From contig JAMCPS010000097.1 in the NCBI GenBank assembly GCA_023379705.1, positions 1-37,149 on the forward strand: a DNA stretch of 37,149 bases. The letters run 5' to 3'. The DNA comes from Campylobacterota bacterium (GTDB lineage Bacteria > Campylobacterota > Campylobacteria > Campylobacterales > Sulfurimonadaceae). Within the stretch, counting starts at the first letter, position 1. The number at the start of each line of letters is the position of its first letter. The notes under the pieces are model-generated. The model made no database searches, was not told where the DNA came from, and was given only the letters and a program-made list of their open reading frames with translations. A program made the translations under genes and the position numbers. Shown here piece by piece: positions 1 through 8,037 of the stretch.

Positions 1-2
1 CA

Positions 3-212
3 GGATTGATACAAGCAAACAATCGTACATTTCGCCAAAATGTTAAAGTTCCATTAGATGTTCTAATAGAATCTCAAACTAACAGTATTTACAGTGGATT
101 AGACCAATTTTTTAATAAAATAATAGTCAATTCGGATGAAGATTTATCTGGGAATTGGATTCAAATCGAAAATTATGAGGTAACAGATGAACATAACGTG
201 GCCCAATTTTAA
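3..212 (+). CDS. C-terminal end of a probable MiaB/MtaB-type tRNA methylthiotransferase (5' partial)
   Basis: The reading frame is open from the left edge and ends at a TAA at 210-212, so only the last ~69 residues are present. The tail (residue stretch around GLDQFFNK, then GNWIQIENYEV) has the look of a short beta-barrel end such as the TRAM domain that closes MiaB/MtaB radical-SAM methylthiotransferases. No catalytic part is visible, so the identity rests on this tail and on context: in Helicobacter pylori a MiaB-like gene directly precedes the second ftsH-like gene, from memory HP0285-HP0286. It overlaps the next gene by 26 bases. Alternative: some other RNA-binding protein end. Confidence 0.5.
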   Translation, partial: GLIQANNRTFRQNVKVPLDVLIESQTNSIYSGLDQFFNKIIVNSDEDLSGNWIQIENYEVTDEHNVAQF

Positions 213-1851
213 TCGAAATCAGCTGATTCTTCTTGTATCGGGTGGAATAATTCTTATTTTGTTAGTATATGCTTTGTTGCGAGATACCACCGATACGGTC
301 TCTTTAGCAGAAGCATCTCATCTGATTGGTGCAGGAACAGTTGATCATGCCGTGATAGATGGTGAATACGTGTATCTTTCTACACGTGATTATGGCGTTG
401 TTAAAATTCAATCTGCTCAATTGTCTCAGGAATTGGTTTCTCAATTAAAAATTGAAGATAAAAAAAGTTATGGCTGGATTGTTTTTATCTTGATTGTGGG
501 TGGTATTATTGGTGCATTGGGATGGGTTTACAAAGGACGTTTTACGTTTGGAAGCTTGCAGCTTAATGAAGAAGTCGTTGCAGTAAAAGCACATGAGCCT
601 GAGAGTGTAAGTAATGCTTCAGTGATTCCGGTTAAATCCAACGTACGCTTTAGTGATATTGGCGGGATCAGCGATGTCAAGGAAGAGCTTGAAGAAATTA
701 TCGACTTTTTACGCAATCCAAAACGTTACTACAATTTCGGTGCCCGTATGCCGCGCGGTATTTTACTCGTAGGACCTCCTGGTGTTGGAAAAACGATGAT
801 TGCCAAAGCGGTCGCAGCAGAAGCGGATGTTCCCTTCTTTTATCAAAGCGGTGCATCATTTGTTCATATTTATGTGGGGATGGGTGCGAAGAGAGTTCAT
901 GAACTTTTTGCTGCAGCCAAAAAAAATGCTCCTTCTATTATCTTTATCGATGAGATTGACGCGGTAGGGAAAAAACGTGACGGTGGACGTAATGATGAGC
1001 GTGAAGGAACGCTTAACCAGCTCCTTACTGAAATGGATGGATTTGAAGAGACGGCCGGAATCGTCGTTATAGCAGCAACCAACAACATCGAAGTGATGGA
1101 CAGCGCACTGTTACGCGCGGGACGGTTTGATCGCCGTGTGTTTGTTGAATTGCCAACTGCGAGTGAACGTGCTTCCATACTGGAAAAATATCTGCATAAT
1201 ATTCCGCATGAGCTTTCCATTGATGAAATTGCTAAAATGACGGTAGGATTTAATGGCGCCTCTCTTGCGGCACTCACTAATGAAGCGGCCTTGCTGTGTT
1301 TGCGTCAGCGTGAATTTCAAGTAAAAATGGAACATTTTTTGGCAGTCAAAGACAAAGTGATGTTCGGTAAGAAAAAAATAGCAATGCTCTCAGCGCAGCA
1401 GCGCCACTATCAAGCCCGTTACCAAGCGGGTAAAGTATTTGCGGCTACGTGGTCCGATCTCCCCTATGAAAAGATCACTTTGAGCAATGAAACCATTACC
1501 CCTCCCAGTGCTGAACCGTTGCTCAAACATGAAATCGAGTCCCAGATACGGATACATCTAGCCGGAATTGCTGCTTGTGATCTTCGATTTGGTGAACATG
1601 CTTCTAATGCATCCCATGATGTAACGTCCGCGCGTGAATTGGTTCATGCAATGATTTATGAATATGGGATGGGAACGTCACTTCTACCGGCTGAAAACGA
1701 TTGTAATGTTCTTCTGGAACGATTGTATTTAGAGATCAAGACATTGTTAGAACAGTATAGCAATAGCGTTGATAAACTTGAAACAATCTTGAGCGAATAT
1801 GAGCAAATTTCAAAATCGTTGGCAAAAGAGACTATGAATGACGTTTTATAG
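187..1851 (+). CDS. FtsH-like membrane AAA+ ATPase with a degenerate (probably inactive) M41 protease domain
   Basis: The 554-residue protein has two N-terminal membrane segments (about residues 12-31 and 95-115) flanking a short external loop, the FtsH topology. The AAA domain is intact: Walker A GPPGVGKT at 196-203, Walker B IIFIDEID at 251-258, and the SRH with arginine fingers GRFDRR at 312-317. In FtsH the AAA domain is followed by the zinc motif HEAGH; here the matching place reads YQAGK (412-416), so both histidines and the glutamate are lost, although the downstream Asp ligand region (SHDVTSARELV, Asp478) is still recognisable. Length is shorter than the ~640 residues of true FtsH. 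It therefore probably acts as an unfoldase, chaperone or partner subunit without proteolysis. GAGG lies 6 bases before the ATG. The distal part overlaps bioV by 14 bases. Confidence 0.88.
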   Translation: MNITWPNFNRNQLILLVSGGIILILLVYALLRDTTDTVSLAEASHLIGAGTVDHAVIDGEYVYLSTRDYGVVKIQSAQLSQELVSQLKIEDKKSYGWIVFILIVGGIIGALGWVYKGRFTFGSLQLNEEVVAVKAHEPESVSNASVIPVKSNVRFSDIGGISDVKEELEEIIDFLRNPKRYYNFGARMPRGILLVGPPGVGKTMIAKAVAAEADVPFFYQSGASFVHIYVGMGAKRVHELFAAAKKNAPSIIFIDEIDAVGKKRDGGRNDEREGTLNQLLTEMDGFEETAGIVVIAATNNIEVMDSALLRAGRFDRRVFVELPTASERASILEKYLHNIPHELSIDEIAKMTVGFNGASLAALTNEAALLCLRQREFQVKMEHFLAVKDKVMFGKKKIAMLSAQQRHYQARYQAGKVFAATWSDLPYEKITLSNETITPPSAEPLLKHEIESQIRIHLAGIAACDLRFGEHASNASHDVTSARELVHAMIYEYGMGTSLLPAENDCNVLLERLYLEIKTLLEQYSNSVDKLETILSEYEQISKSLAKETMNDVL

Positions 1852-2353
1852 CGGTTTTTCACTTACCAATGATCGCCGTTTTTTTGAACAATTTTTACGA
1901 GAGAGTGACTATACCGTTGCGGGTTTTAGCTATGGTGCGATCAAAGCGGCATTGCATGCGGTAAATTCTAAGAGCCGTATAGACACCTTACAACTTTTTT
2001 CCCCTGCATTTTTTCAAACCAAAAAATCCTCATTTAAACGTCTTCAGCTTACTGCTTTTTCAACGGATAGCCAAAGTTATCTTCTCCGTTTTTTAGAGGG
2101 ATGTTTTGCTCCCTATTGGGTAGAAGAAGTTGAAATAAAAACCGGAACCGTCGATGAGCTTGATGAACTCTTGAATTTTGTATGGGATGATGAGCTGATC
2201 CAAAAGATTGTAGATAAAGGGATAAAAATTGAGGTTTATTTGGGTTTCGAAGATAAAATTATCGACGTCTCAGGAGCAAAAGAGTTTTTTTTACCTTCTG
2301 CGACAGTGACTACGGTTCGCAGAGGAAATCATTTTCTACAGGAGGGTAAATGA
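1838..2353 (+). CDS. bioV: Pimeloyl-ACP methyl ester esterase, BioV type
   Basis: This small (171-residue) alpha/beta hydrolase carries the nucleophile elbow GFSYG with Ser31 very close to the N-terminus, a candidate acid in GFEDKIID (Asp139) and a C-terminal histidine in RRGNHF (His165). The short form with an N-terminal FYSGF motif is typical of BioV, the Helicobacter/Campylobacterota counterpart of BioH that removes the methyl group from pimeloyl-ACP methyl ester so that biotin synthesis can continue. It overlaps the upstream FtsH-like gene by 14 bases and the downstream mog by an ATGA overlap, so it is translated as part of one operon. The family call comes from length and motif layout; substrate specificity is inferred. 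Confidence 0.75.
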   Translation: MTFYSGFSLTNDRRFFEQFLRESDYTVAGFSYGAIKAALHAVNSKSRIDTLQLFSPAFFQTKKSSFKRLQLTAFSTDSQSYLLRFLEGCFAPYWVEEVEIKTGTVDELDELLNFVWDDELIQKIVDKGIKIEVYLGFEDKIIDVSGAKEFFLPSATVTTVRRGNHFLQEGK

Positions 2354-2874
2354 TTAAAATAGGGGTTATCACGGCATCAGACCGTGCGAGTGCGGGGATT
2401 TATGAAGACATATCCGGTGTAGCGATTCAAGATACAATGAAAGCGTATTTAAAAAGTGAACATGAAATTGTTTATCGCTGTATTCCCGATGATCAAAAGA
2501 CGATTGAAGCTACGATGATAGAATTATGCGATGTGCAAGGGTGCTGTTTGGTAGTGACAACGGGTGGAACAGGACCTGCATTGCGTGATGTTACACCAGA
2601 AGCTACTCAAAATGTTTGTCAAAAAATGATGCCAGGGTTTGGTGAACTGATGCGTTCTGTGAGTTTGCAGTATGTTCCTACGGCGATTCTTTCACGGCAA
2701 ACAGCTGGAATACGGGACAAAAGTTTGATTATTAATCTACCAGGAAAACCAAAATCAATCCGAGAGTGTTTGGATGCTGTTTTTCCTGCGGTGCCGTATT
2801 GTATCGATCTTATAGAAGGTCCGTTTTTAGAGTGTAATGAAAATGTTATCAAAATATTTCGCCCGAAATCTTAA
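2350..2874 (+). CDS. mog: Molybdopterin adenylyltransferase (MogA/MoaB family)
   Basis: The 174-residue protein begins with IGVITASDRASAGIYEDISG and contains the molybdopterin-binding signature TTGGTGPALRDVTPEA, both hallmarks of the MogA/MoaB fold. It adenylates molybdopterin before molybdenum insertion, in the cytoplasm. A later stretch, LIINLPGKPKSIRECL, is the usual GKP segment of this family. The start overlaps the bioV stop as ATGA, suggesting translational coupling. Its position after bioV mixes two cofactor pathways in one operon. Distinguishing Mog from MoaB is not certain without alignment. Confidence 0.88.
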   Translation: MIKIGVITASDRASAGIYEDISGVAIQDTMKAYLKSEHEIVYRCIPDDQKTIEATMIELCDVQGCCLVVTTGGTGPALRDVTPEATQNVCQKMMPGFGELMRSVSLQYVPTAILSRQTAGIRDKSLIINLPGKPKSIRECLDAVFPAVPYCIDLIEGPFLECNENVIKIFRPKS

Positions 2875-2894
2875 TCATTTTAAGTATTGAAGAT

Positions 2895-2908
2895 GGGGGG
2901 ATCCCCCC
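2895..2908. terminator. Perfect G6-AT-C6 palindrome between convergent genes; possible terminator stem
   Basis: The 54 bases between mog and the convergent sdhE contain a 14-base perfect palindrome, six G, AT, six C, with one further C. As RNA it could form a five-pair GC stem on a GATC loop on either strand. A clear U-tract is missing on both sides (only CTTTG follows on +), so it would be a weak or bidirectional terminator at best. Confidence 0.35.
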
Positions 2909-2928
2909 CTTTGAAAAAAGAACAGTTG

Positions 2929-3807
2929 TTATACGAAATTAACCTTAGTGACGTGGTGTTGCAGTCCGAGTTCTGCAGGTGTGCAACCAAGAGCAAGTCC
3001 CACCATTTGAGGCATATGCAAAATAGGAAGTTTTACATCACGACCGATAGCTTTAGATGCACTATGGTGCTGAACATCGAGTTTTAGATGACAAAGAGGG
3101 CAGGGTGTTACCATCCAGTCAGCATTAGCATCCATGGCACCAGAAAGTGCATTTCCTGTCAATACGGCTGCAGTGCGCGGAGATTGAAGCTCCGCATGGA
3201 ATCCGCAACACTTGTTTTTTGCATCGTAATCGACATTGTTACCGCCACATGCGATGATAAGATCGTCCAGTGAGGTAGAATTGTAGGGATTTTCACCACC
3301 ATTTGAGAGGTTTTGAAGTTCTGATGGGCGGATGTTGTGACAGCCGTAAAATGGTGCGATGTTAAATTGACTCAGGGGAACATTGACTTTTTTAGAGAGA
3401 TTGTCCAAGCCGTAGTCTTGGATGATCGCATATAAGAAATGCGTTACTTCCGAAGTCCCTTTGTACTCTAATCCTACTTCGGCAAGTTTTGCATTGACTT
3501 TTGCTTTAAGCTCTGGATTGGTATCAAGACGGTGTTTGGTCATTGCCGTATTGAGTTGACAGGTATTACAGATGGTAACCATTGTAAGACCTAGCTTCTC
3601 AGCATAACAAATGTTACGTGCATTGAGAACCAATGAAAGCAAATCATCATAGTCTTGTAAGTGGGATGCACCACAACATGATGCCTCATCCAATAACACA
3701 AGTTCAATTCCCAATTTCTCAGCAACCGCCAAGGTGGACTTGAGAAGTTCAGGGGTACTTTCGCGGGCAGTACAGCCGGTATAGAGTGCGTATCTAAGCT
3801 TTTCCAT
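2929..3807 (-). CDS. sdhE: Succinate dehydrogenase/fumarate reductase subunit E (CCG-domain, HdrB-like)
   Basis: The 292-residue protein has two cysteine-rich CCG domains of the heterodisulfide reductase B type. The first has Cys12, the CCG pair 44-45 and CNTC 80-83; the second has Cys156, Cys187, the CCG at 200-202 and CPLC 236-239. Such subunits replace the membrane-anchoring cytochrome b subunits in type E succinate:quinone reductases and in the MfrE subunit of Campylobacter/Wolinella methylmenaquinol:fumarate reductase. It has no membrane segment, so any membrane contact would be peripheral. AGGAG sits just before the ATG, 8 bases after the sdhB stop. It is unrelated to the flavinylation factor also called SdhE. 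Confidence 0.87.
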   Translation of the reverse strand: MEKLRYALYTGCTARESTPELLKSTLAVAEKLGIELVLLDEASCCGASHLQDYDDLLSLVLNARNICYAEKLGLTMVTICNTCQLNTAMTKHRLDTNPELKAKVNAKLAEVGLEYKGTSEVTHFLYAIIQDYGLDNLSKKVNVPLSQFNIAPFYGCHNIRPSELQNLSNGGENPYNSTSLDDLIIACGGNNVDYDAKNKCCGFHAELQSPRTAAVLTGNALSGAMDANADWMVTPCPLCHLKLDVQHHSASKAIGRDVKLPILHMPQMVGLALGCTPAELGLQHHVTKVNFV

Positions 3808-3815
3808 GGTTACTC

Positions 3816-4793
3816 CTAAAATTTGACGGTAGATGAAGATTTCATAAGTTTTTTGACTTCATCAAGATTTTTAGACTTAGGCATGTTCCATGGCATAACG
3901 ATTTTACCATTTTTCCACATTTCAAATGCTTCGGGCATGTGTTTTAGAACACCGATATTTCCTTCAGAATAACGAACCAACTCTCCTTCGTCGAGTAATC
4001 CGTGTTTTTGAATGGAGTGGGCAAAACCAACTGCGTGGCGTGTTGCAACATTGTCTTTGGCAATACCTGCTTGGAAAATCATGTTATGCAATTTGGTGAT
4101 TTTTTCGATCGGATTAACATCTTTTGGACATGCTTCGGCGCATTCCATACACTTGACACAATCCCAAACACCTTCTGCCTCTTCGTTGACCACATGAAGA
4201 CGCTTTAATGAAGCATCATCACGTACATCCGCGGCAAAACGGAAAGCTGCTGCAAACGCTGCAGGACCGATAAAGCGATCATTGATTTCTAATGCCGGGC
4301 ATGAGTAATGACATGCTCCGCATTGAATACAGTAATCGGCTTCTAGGAGTTTCTCAGCATCGTCAGGGACAACAAGAGTCTCAAGGGTAGGATTTTCATC
4401 AATATCACTAACAAGGAAAGGGGTGACTTGCTCGTGCTTATTCCAAAAATCTTCTTTATCAATAATAAGATCTTTGAGTGCTCTTTTCGTACTTAATGGT
4501 TCAATGGTTAATTCTGTGCCGAATACTTCAATAAGATCAAAAAGGCGTGATTTACATGCCAAAATTGCTTTCCCGTTGACCTTGATAGAACAAATACCGC
4601 AAATACCGTGACGGCAGCTTCGGCGGTACGATAAAGATCCGTCATGGTCCCACTTGATACGGTTAAGGACATCGAGAATCACTTCTTCATGAGTAATATC
4701 TAATACGTACGTATTGTAATAAGGAATATAATCTGTTTCTTGATTAAATCTAAAAAGTTTAAAGGTCACCTGTTGTGATTTTATTTCGTCCAT
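3816..4793 (-). CDS. sdhB: Succinate dehydrogenase/fumarate reductase iron-sulfur subunit
   Basis: The 325-residue protein has the plant-type [2Fe-2S] motif CRHGICGIC with a fourth Cys (60, 65, 68, 80), then CIQCGACHYSCP (155-165) and CVKCMECAEACP (212-222). The last motif has four cysteines in CxxCxxCxxxCP spacing, suited to a [4Fe-4S] cluster, where classical SdhB/FrdB has three cysteines holding [3Fe-4S]. That is a known feature of type E enzymes. The start was placed at 4793 because AAGGAG lies 8 bases before this ATG; a longer frame reaching 4859 would run well into sdhA and has no such site. It carries electrons between the flavin subunit and SdhE. Confidence 0.92.
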   Translation of the reverse strand: MDEIKSQQVTFKLFRFNQETDYIPYYNTYVLDITHEEVILDVLNRIKWDHDGSLSYRRSCRHGICGICSIKVNGKAILACKSRLFDLIEVFGTELTIEPLSTKRALKDLIIDKEDFWNKHEQVTPFLVSDIDENPTLETLVVPDDAEKLLEADYCIQCGACHYSCPALEINDRFIGPAAFAAAFRFAADVRDDASLKRLHVVNEEAEGVWDCVKCMECAEACPKDVNPIEKITKLHNMIFQAGIAKDNVATRHAVGFAHSIQKHGLLDEGELVRYSEGNIGVLKHMPEAFEMWKNGKIVMPWNMPKSKNLDEVKKLMKSSSTVKF

Positions 4794-4803
4794 ACGATGC
4801 TCC

Positions 4804-6516
4804 TTAGTATGTTCTAGCTTTGACTTCATGCTTGCCAAGGGTGACATCCATGTAATCAAGGGAAATAGTGCCGTTTTTATCCATGTATGCCATGGTATGC
4901 TTTAAGAAGTTCTCATCATCACGTGTAGGGAAATCTTCACGGAAGTGGGCCCCGCGGCTCTCATTGCGAGCAAGTGCACTGGCTACGATAAACAGCGAGT
5001 AATCAAGCATATGGCCAAATTCGATTGCTTCTTGCAACTCTGTGTTAAAGATTTTTGATTTGTCACTAACACGGATATTTTTGTAACGTTTTCGCAAGTC
5101 TTCGATTATCTTCATTTGTGTACTAAGAGTCTCTTTTGTACGGAACACACCTGCATTGTCTGTCATAGACTGTTGAAGCTCATCACGAAGAGTTGGAACA
5201 TGCTCTTGACCGTGATTTGTTAATGCCCATTCAACTTCATCGATCATACGTTGCGCATCGGCTTGTGTAGCCACACGTAATGTGATACCATCAACATCGT
5301 TGACCATTGTTTTACCAACGAAACGGCCAAAAAGCAATGCTTCTAGGACGGAGTTCGCACCCAATCGGTTAGCACCGTGAACACTTGAACAAGAACACTC
5401 ACCCGCCGCATAAAAACCTTCAACGTATTCGGTGTTGTTTTTACGAACGTGACCGTCTTTATTCATAGGTATTCCACCCATGGAATAGTGTGCCGTTGCT
5501 GAGATCAAAATAGGCTCTTTTATCATGTCAAGACCCAAGAAAGTAATGGCAAGATCACGAAGCTCTGGGAGGCGCTCCATAATTTTTTCTTTTCCGAGGT
5601 GCACAAGGTCGATGTAAACCGCGTCTTTACGAGGACCTACCCCACGTCCTTCACGAATTTCTTGGATAATCGCACGTGCAACAACGTCACGAGAAGCAAG
5701 TTCAAGAGCATTGGGTGCGTATTTTTCCATAAAACGCTCGCCCAATGAATTGAGCAAACGTCCACCTTCACCGCGCGCAGCTTCAGAGATCAAAACACCG
5801 TTACCGGAAAGCCCTGATGGGTGGAATTGTACGAACTCCATGTCTTCAAGAGGAAGACCGTGACGTGCTACGAGAGAGAGTCCATCGCCGGTGTTAGCAT
5901 GTGCATTTGAGTTAATCTTGAATGCTCTGGCATATCCGCCGGTTGCAAACATAACGGTTTTAGCATTGAATATAGTGTATTCACTGTTACGTATATTATA
6001 GGCTGCAACTCCATATACTTTTCCATTTTCGTAAAGAAGATCAGCCACATACCATTCATCCCAAAACTCTACACCGACACGAAATGCCTGCTCATACATG
6101 GTTTGAAGTAAGGTAAGTCCCGTACGGTCTTTTGCAAAACATGCACGTGGAGAGGATTGTCCTCCAAAAGGACGCTGTGCGATGGTACCGTCTTCTTTGC
6201 GACTAAATACTGCACCCATTTTTTCAACCCAACGGACGGTTTCTGGAGCTTTTTCGCACATAAATTCGACAACATCCTGATCTGCAAGATAGTCAGATCC
6301 TTTGACGGTATCATACTCATGTAATTCAACACTGTCTTTGTCACTAAACGCAGCATTAATTCCGCCTTGAGCCGCACCAGAGTGAGAACGAAGAGGATGG
6401 AGTTTGGTAATAACAGCTACTTTTTTACCGGCAGATTGTAATTCACGAGCTGCAGCACATCCTGCTAAGCCTGCTCCAACGATAATTGCATCGTAAGTAT
6501 AAATGGGAATACTCAT
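4804..6516 (-). CDS. sdhA: Succinate dehydrogenase/fumarate reductase flavoprotein subunit
   Basis: The 570-residue flavoprotein starts with the Rossmann motif DAIIVGAGLAGCAA and carries RSHSGAAQGG with His45, the expected covalent FAD attachment residue. Substrate-site segments QFHPSGL, RGEGGRLLN and HYSMGGI and the FAD-binding SSVHGANRLGANS are all present. It interconverts succinate and fumarate. The Wolinella/Campylobacter MfrA proteins have a twin-arginine export signal; here the FAD motif starts at residue 9 with no leader, so the enzyme should be cytoplasmic. In a probable reductive-TCA organism it could work as a fumarate reductase. Next gene sdhB begins 10 bases after its stop. AAGGAAGG precedes the ATG. 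Confidence 0.93.
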   Translation of the reverse strand: MSIPIYTYDAIIVGAGLAGCAAARELQSAGKKVAVITKLHPLRSHSGAAQGGINAAFSDKDSVELHEYDTVKGSDYLADQDVVEFMCEKAPETVRWVEKMGAVFSRKEDGTIAQRPFGGQSSPRACFAKDRTGLTLLQTMYEQAFRVGVEFWDEWYVADLLYENGKVYGVAAYNIRNSEYTIFNAKTVMFATGGYARAFKINSNAHANTGDGLSLVARHGLPLEDMEFVQFHPSGLSGNGVLISEAARGEGGRLLNSLGERFMEKYAPNALELASRDVVARAIIQEIREGRGVGPRKDAVYIDLVHLGKEKIMERLPELRDLAITFLGLDMIKEPILISATAHYSMGGIPMNKDGHVRKNNTEYVEGFYAAGECSCSSVHGANRLGANSVLEALLFGRFVGKTMVNDVDGITLRVATQADAQRMIDEVEWALTNHGQEHVPTLRDELQQSMTDNAGVFRTKETLSTQMKIIEDLRKRYKNIRVSDKSKIFNTELQEAIEFGHMLDYSLFIVASALARNESRGAHFREDFPTRDDENFLKHTMAYMDKNGTISLDYMDVTLGKHEVKARTY

Positions 6517-6584
6517 GCACCTTCCTTCTTAATAAAAATATTTTCGATTACTAAGCCATTTTTTTTGGCAAAAAGTTATCCACG

Positions 6585-6590
6585 ATTATA
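6585..6590 (-). promoter_or_regulatory. -10 element of the sdhABE promoter
   Basis: On the minus strand the sequence reads TGC-TATAAT, an extended -10 that matches the consensus exactly. It lies about 70 bases upstream of the sdhA ATG. No clear -35 is present, as is common in this phylum. Confidence 0.6.
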
Positions 6591-6690
6591 GCATTTGAAA
6601 TACTTAATTAAGAAGTAAAATAGGGATAAAGATTGAGTAAGAGTCCGTTTTAAGGGATTGTTGTCCATAAAAGTAACAAAACAAAGGAGT

Positions 6691-6726
6691 AAAAAAACAG
6701 TAACAACTATTTTTTAGGTTACTGTT
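6691..6726 (-). terminator. Rho-independent terminator of the GGDEF-like gene
   Basis: On the minus strand, just after the stop of the gene ending at 6732, AACAGTAAC (from 6726-6718 complement) pairs with GTTACTGTT (complement of 6704-6696), a 9-bp stem, followed directly by a T run (complement of the A run at 6691-6695). This is a convincing intrinsic terminator separating that gene from sdhA. Confidence 0.75.
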
Positions 6727-6731
6727 TATAT

Positions 6732-7925
6732 TTATCGGAATTGATCTGCTTTTTCTCTGAGTTGAGCAACACGATTGCCGCCGCTTTCTTTGGCTTTTTC
6801 CATAACTTTATGTGCATCTAAGATAGAGGATTCGAGTGCACTGGCAGGCGTTTTGAGTAAAATACCTCCACTAAGAGTAACTTTAATAGGTCCTTTTGCG
6901 GTGTTAAAAGATGAATCATAAACCGAATGAACAATTTTTTCAGCGTCACTTAGCGCATTGTCTTTTGAATTTCGTGACATTATAAAAACAAATTGATTAT
7001 TCTCAAGATGCGCTATTACGTCCATGGGCTGTTCATACATACTGATAATGTCACCTATTTTTTTATAAAGAGCACCGATGTCTTCTTTTGAGAGTGATTT
7101 CAAGAGAGTAGCGTGTTGATCTATTTCAAAGAGAGCAATAAAAAGTGAATTGGATGTTTTAGCTGTTTTTTTGCTGTTATACATCGTTGACATCCCTTTT
7201 TCATTGTTAAGTCCACTTTGCAGATGAAGTAAAGATTGGCTTGTATTAGCTATGGGAGCCTTGCGAGCAAGACGTTTGAAGATAAAGTCGATTTCTTGGG
7301 TTGATGCTTCAGCTTTTATTCCATCGGTGTCAACTGAACAGGCTTTATTGATATCACGGTATATTTGATTTAAACGGAATCGGTAGAGAAGAAAGGTAAA
7401 TAATCCCAGAAAAAAGAGAACTATGCTTGTATTTTTTGCTATCTCTATGGATTGATTGATACGTTGAATTTGGAAGTCAATCATATGCGAGATGTCAGAG
7501 AGGTAAGCATTGCGTGCGATCATCATATGATGCTGCATGGTCGCACGCCCGCGAGGTGTTGATTCCAGCCAAAAAAGCGCAGCGTCTTGAAATACCGATG
7601 ATGATGTGTGTAATGCATTGGAAAGCTCTGTTTGCTCTTGTGTAAAGGGGAGAAAGAAATCCAATAAGGCATCTTTTGTAGAAAGTTTGACAGCAAGTGA
7701 GAGTTTGGCAATGTGATCATTTAGAAGAATAGTTGCCATTTTAACGTCACTTAAGTCTTGAGTAGTAATAGCTTCAATAAGGGTGTGCTGAGATTTAAGG
7801 GCAGCAAGACGATCTGAATAGTGGGTAATGTTAATGAGTTGAATACCAAGAAAAGTAGCACATAGAAAGAGAATAAAAAGAAAAGACTTAAGGTTGAAAA
7901 ATACTTTTTCTATGGAAAGTAGCAT
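6732..7925 (-). CDS. Membrane protein with degenerate GGDEF domain
   Basis: This 397-residue protein has two membrane segments (about 14-33 and 164-182) with a helical extracytoplasmic sensor region between them. The C-terminal ~170 residues follow the diguanylate cyclase layout: LQSGLNNEKGM in place of DPLTGLPNRR, FIALFEIDQ in place of LLLIDID, KVTLSGGI, and AHKVMEKAKESGGNRV, the usual AD-AL-AK-GRNRV helix. The signature loop reads HLENNQF (306-312) where GGDEF would be, so it should not make c-di-GMP; a role as a non-catalytic sensor or binder is inferred. AAAGGAACC precedes the ATG. It stands alone between its own promoter and terminator. Confidence 0.72.
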   Translation of the reverse strand: MLLSIEKVFFNLKSFLFILFLCATFLGIQLINITHYSDRLAALKSQHTLIEAITTQDLSDVKMATILLNDHIAKLSLAVKLSTKDALLDFFLPFTQEQTELSNALHTSSSVFQDAALFWLESTPRGRATMQHHMMIARNAYLSDISHMIDFQIQRINQSIEIAKNTSIVLFFLGLFTFLLYRFRLNQIYRDINKACSVDTDGIKAEASTQEIDFIFKRLARKAPIANTSQSLLHLQSGLNNEKGMSTMYNSKKTAKTSNSLFIALFEIDQHATLLKSLSKEDIGALYKKIGDIISMYEQPMDVIAHLENNQFVFIMSRNSKDNALSDAEKIVHSVYDSSFNTAKGPIKVTLSGGILLKTPASALESSILDAHKVMEKAKESGGNRVAQLREKADQFR

Positions 7926-7954
7926 ATATAGGTTCCTTTAAATATAGAAATATA

Positions 7955-7960
7955 ATTTTA
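7955..7960 (-). promoter_or_regulatory. -10 element for the GGDEF-like gene
   Basis: The minus strand reads TGC-TAAAAT about 30 bases before the ATG at 7925, an extended -10. It is divergent from the thiL promoter. Confidence 0.5.
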
Positions 7961-8000
7961 GCATAGAATCCTCTTAACGCGGCTATAACCACATTTCGTT

Positions 8001-8006
8001 TATAAT
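8001..8006 (+). promoter_or_regulatory. -10 element of the thiL-truD-psd operon
   Basis: A consensus TATAAT lies 32 bases before the GTG start of thiL in a short divergent intergenic region. Confidence 0.55.
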
Positions 8007-8037
8007 TATGTTTTAAATATATCGCAATAGGGTCGTC

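Noticed and set aside
897-1277. 126-codon open frame on - opposite the AAA domain
   Set aside because: Complements the conserved Walker B/SRH coding region; residue make-up is not protein-like.
4793-4859. N-terminal extension of sdhB to 4859
   Set aside because: Runs into sdhA and lacks a ribosome site; AAGGAG precedes the ATG at 4793.
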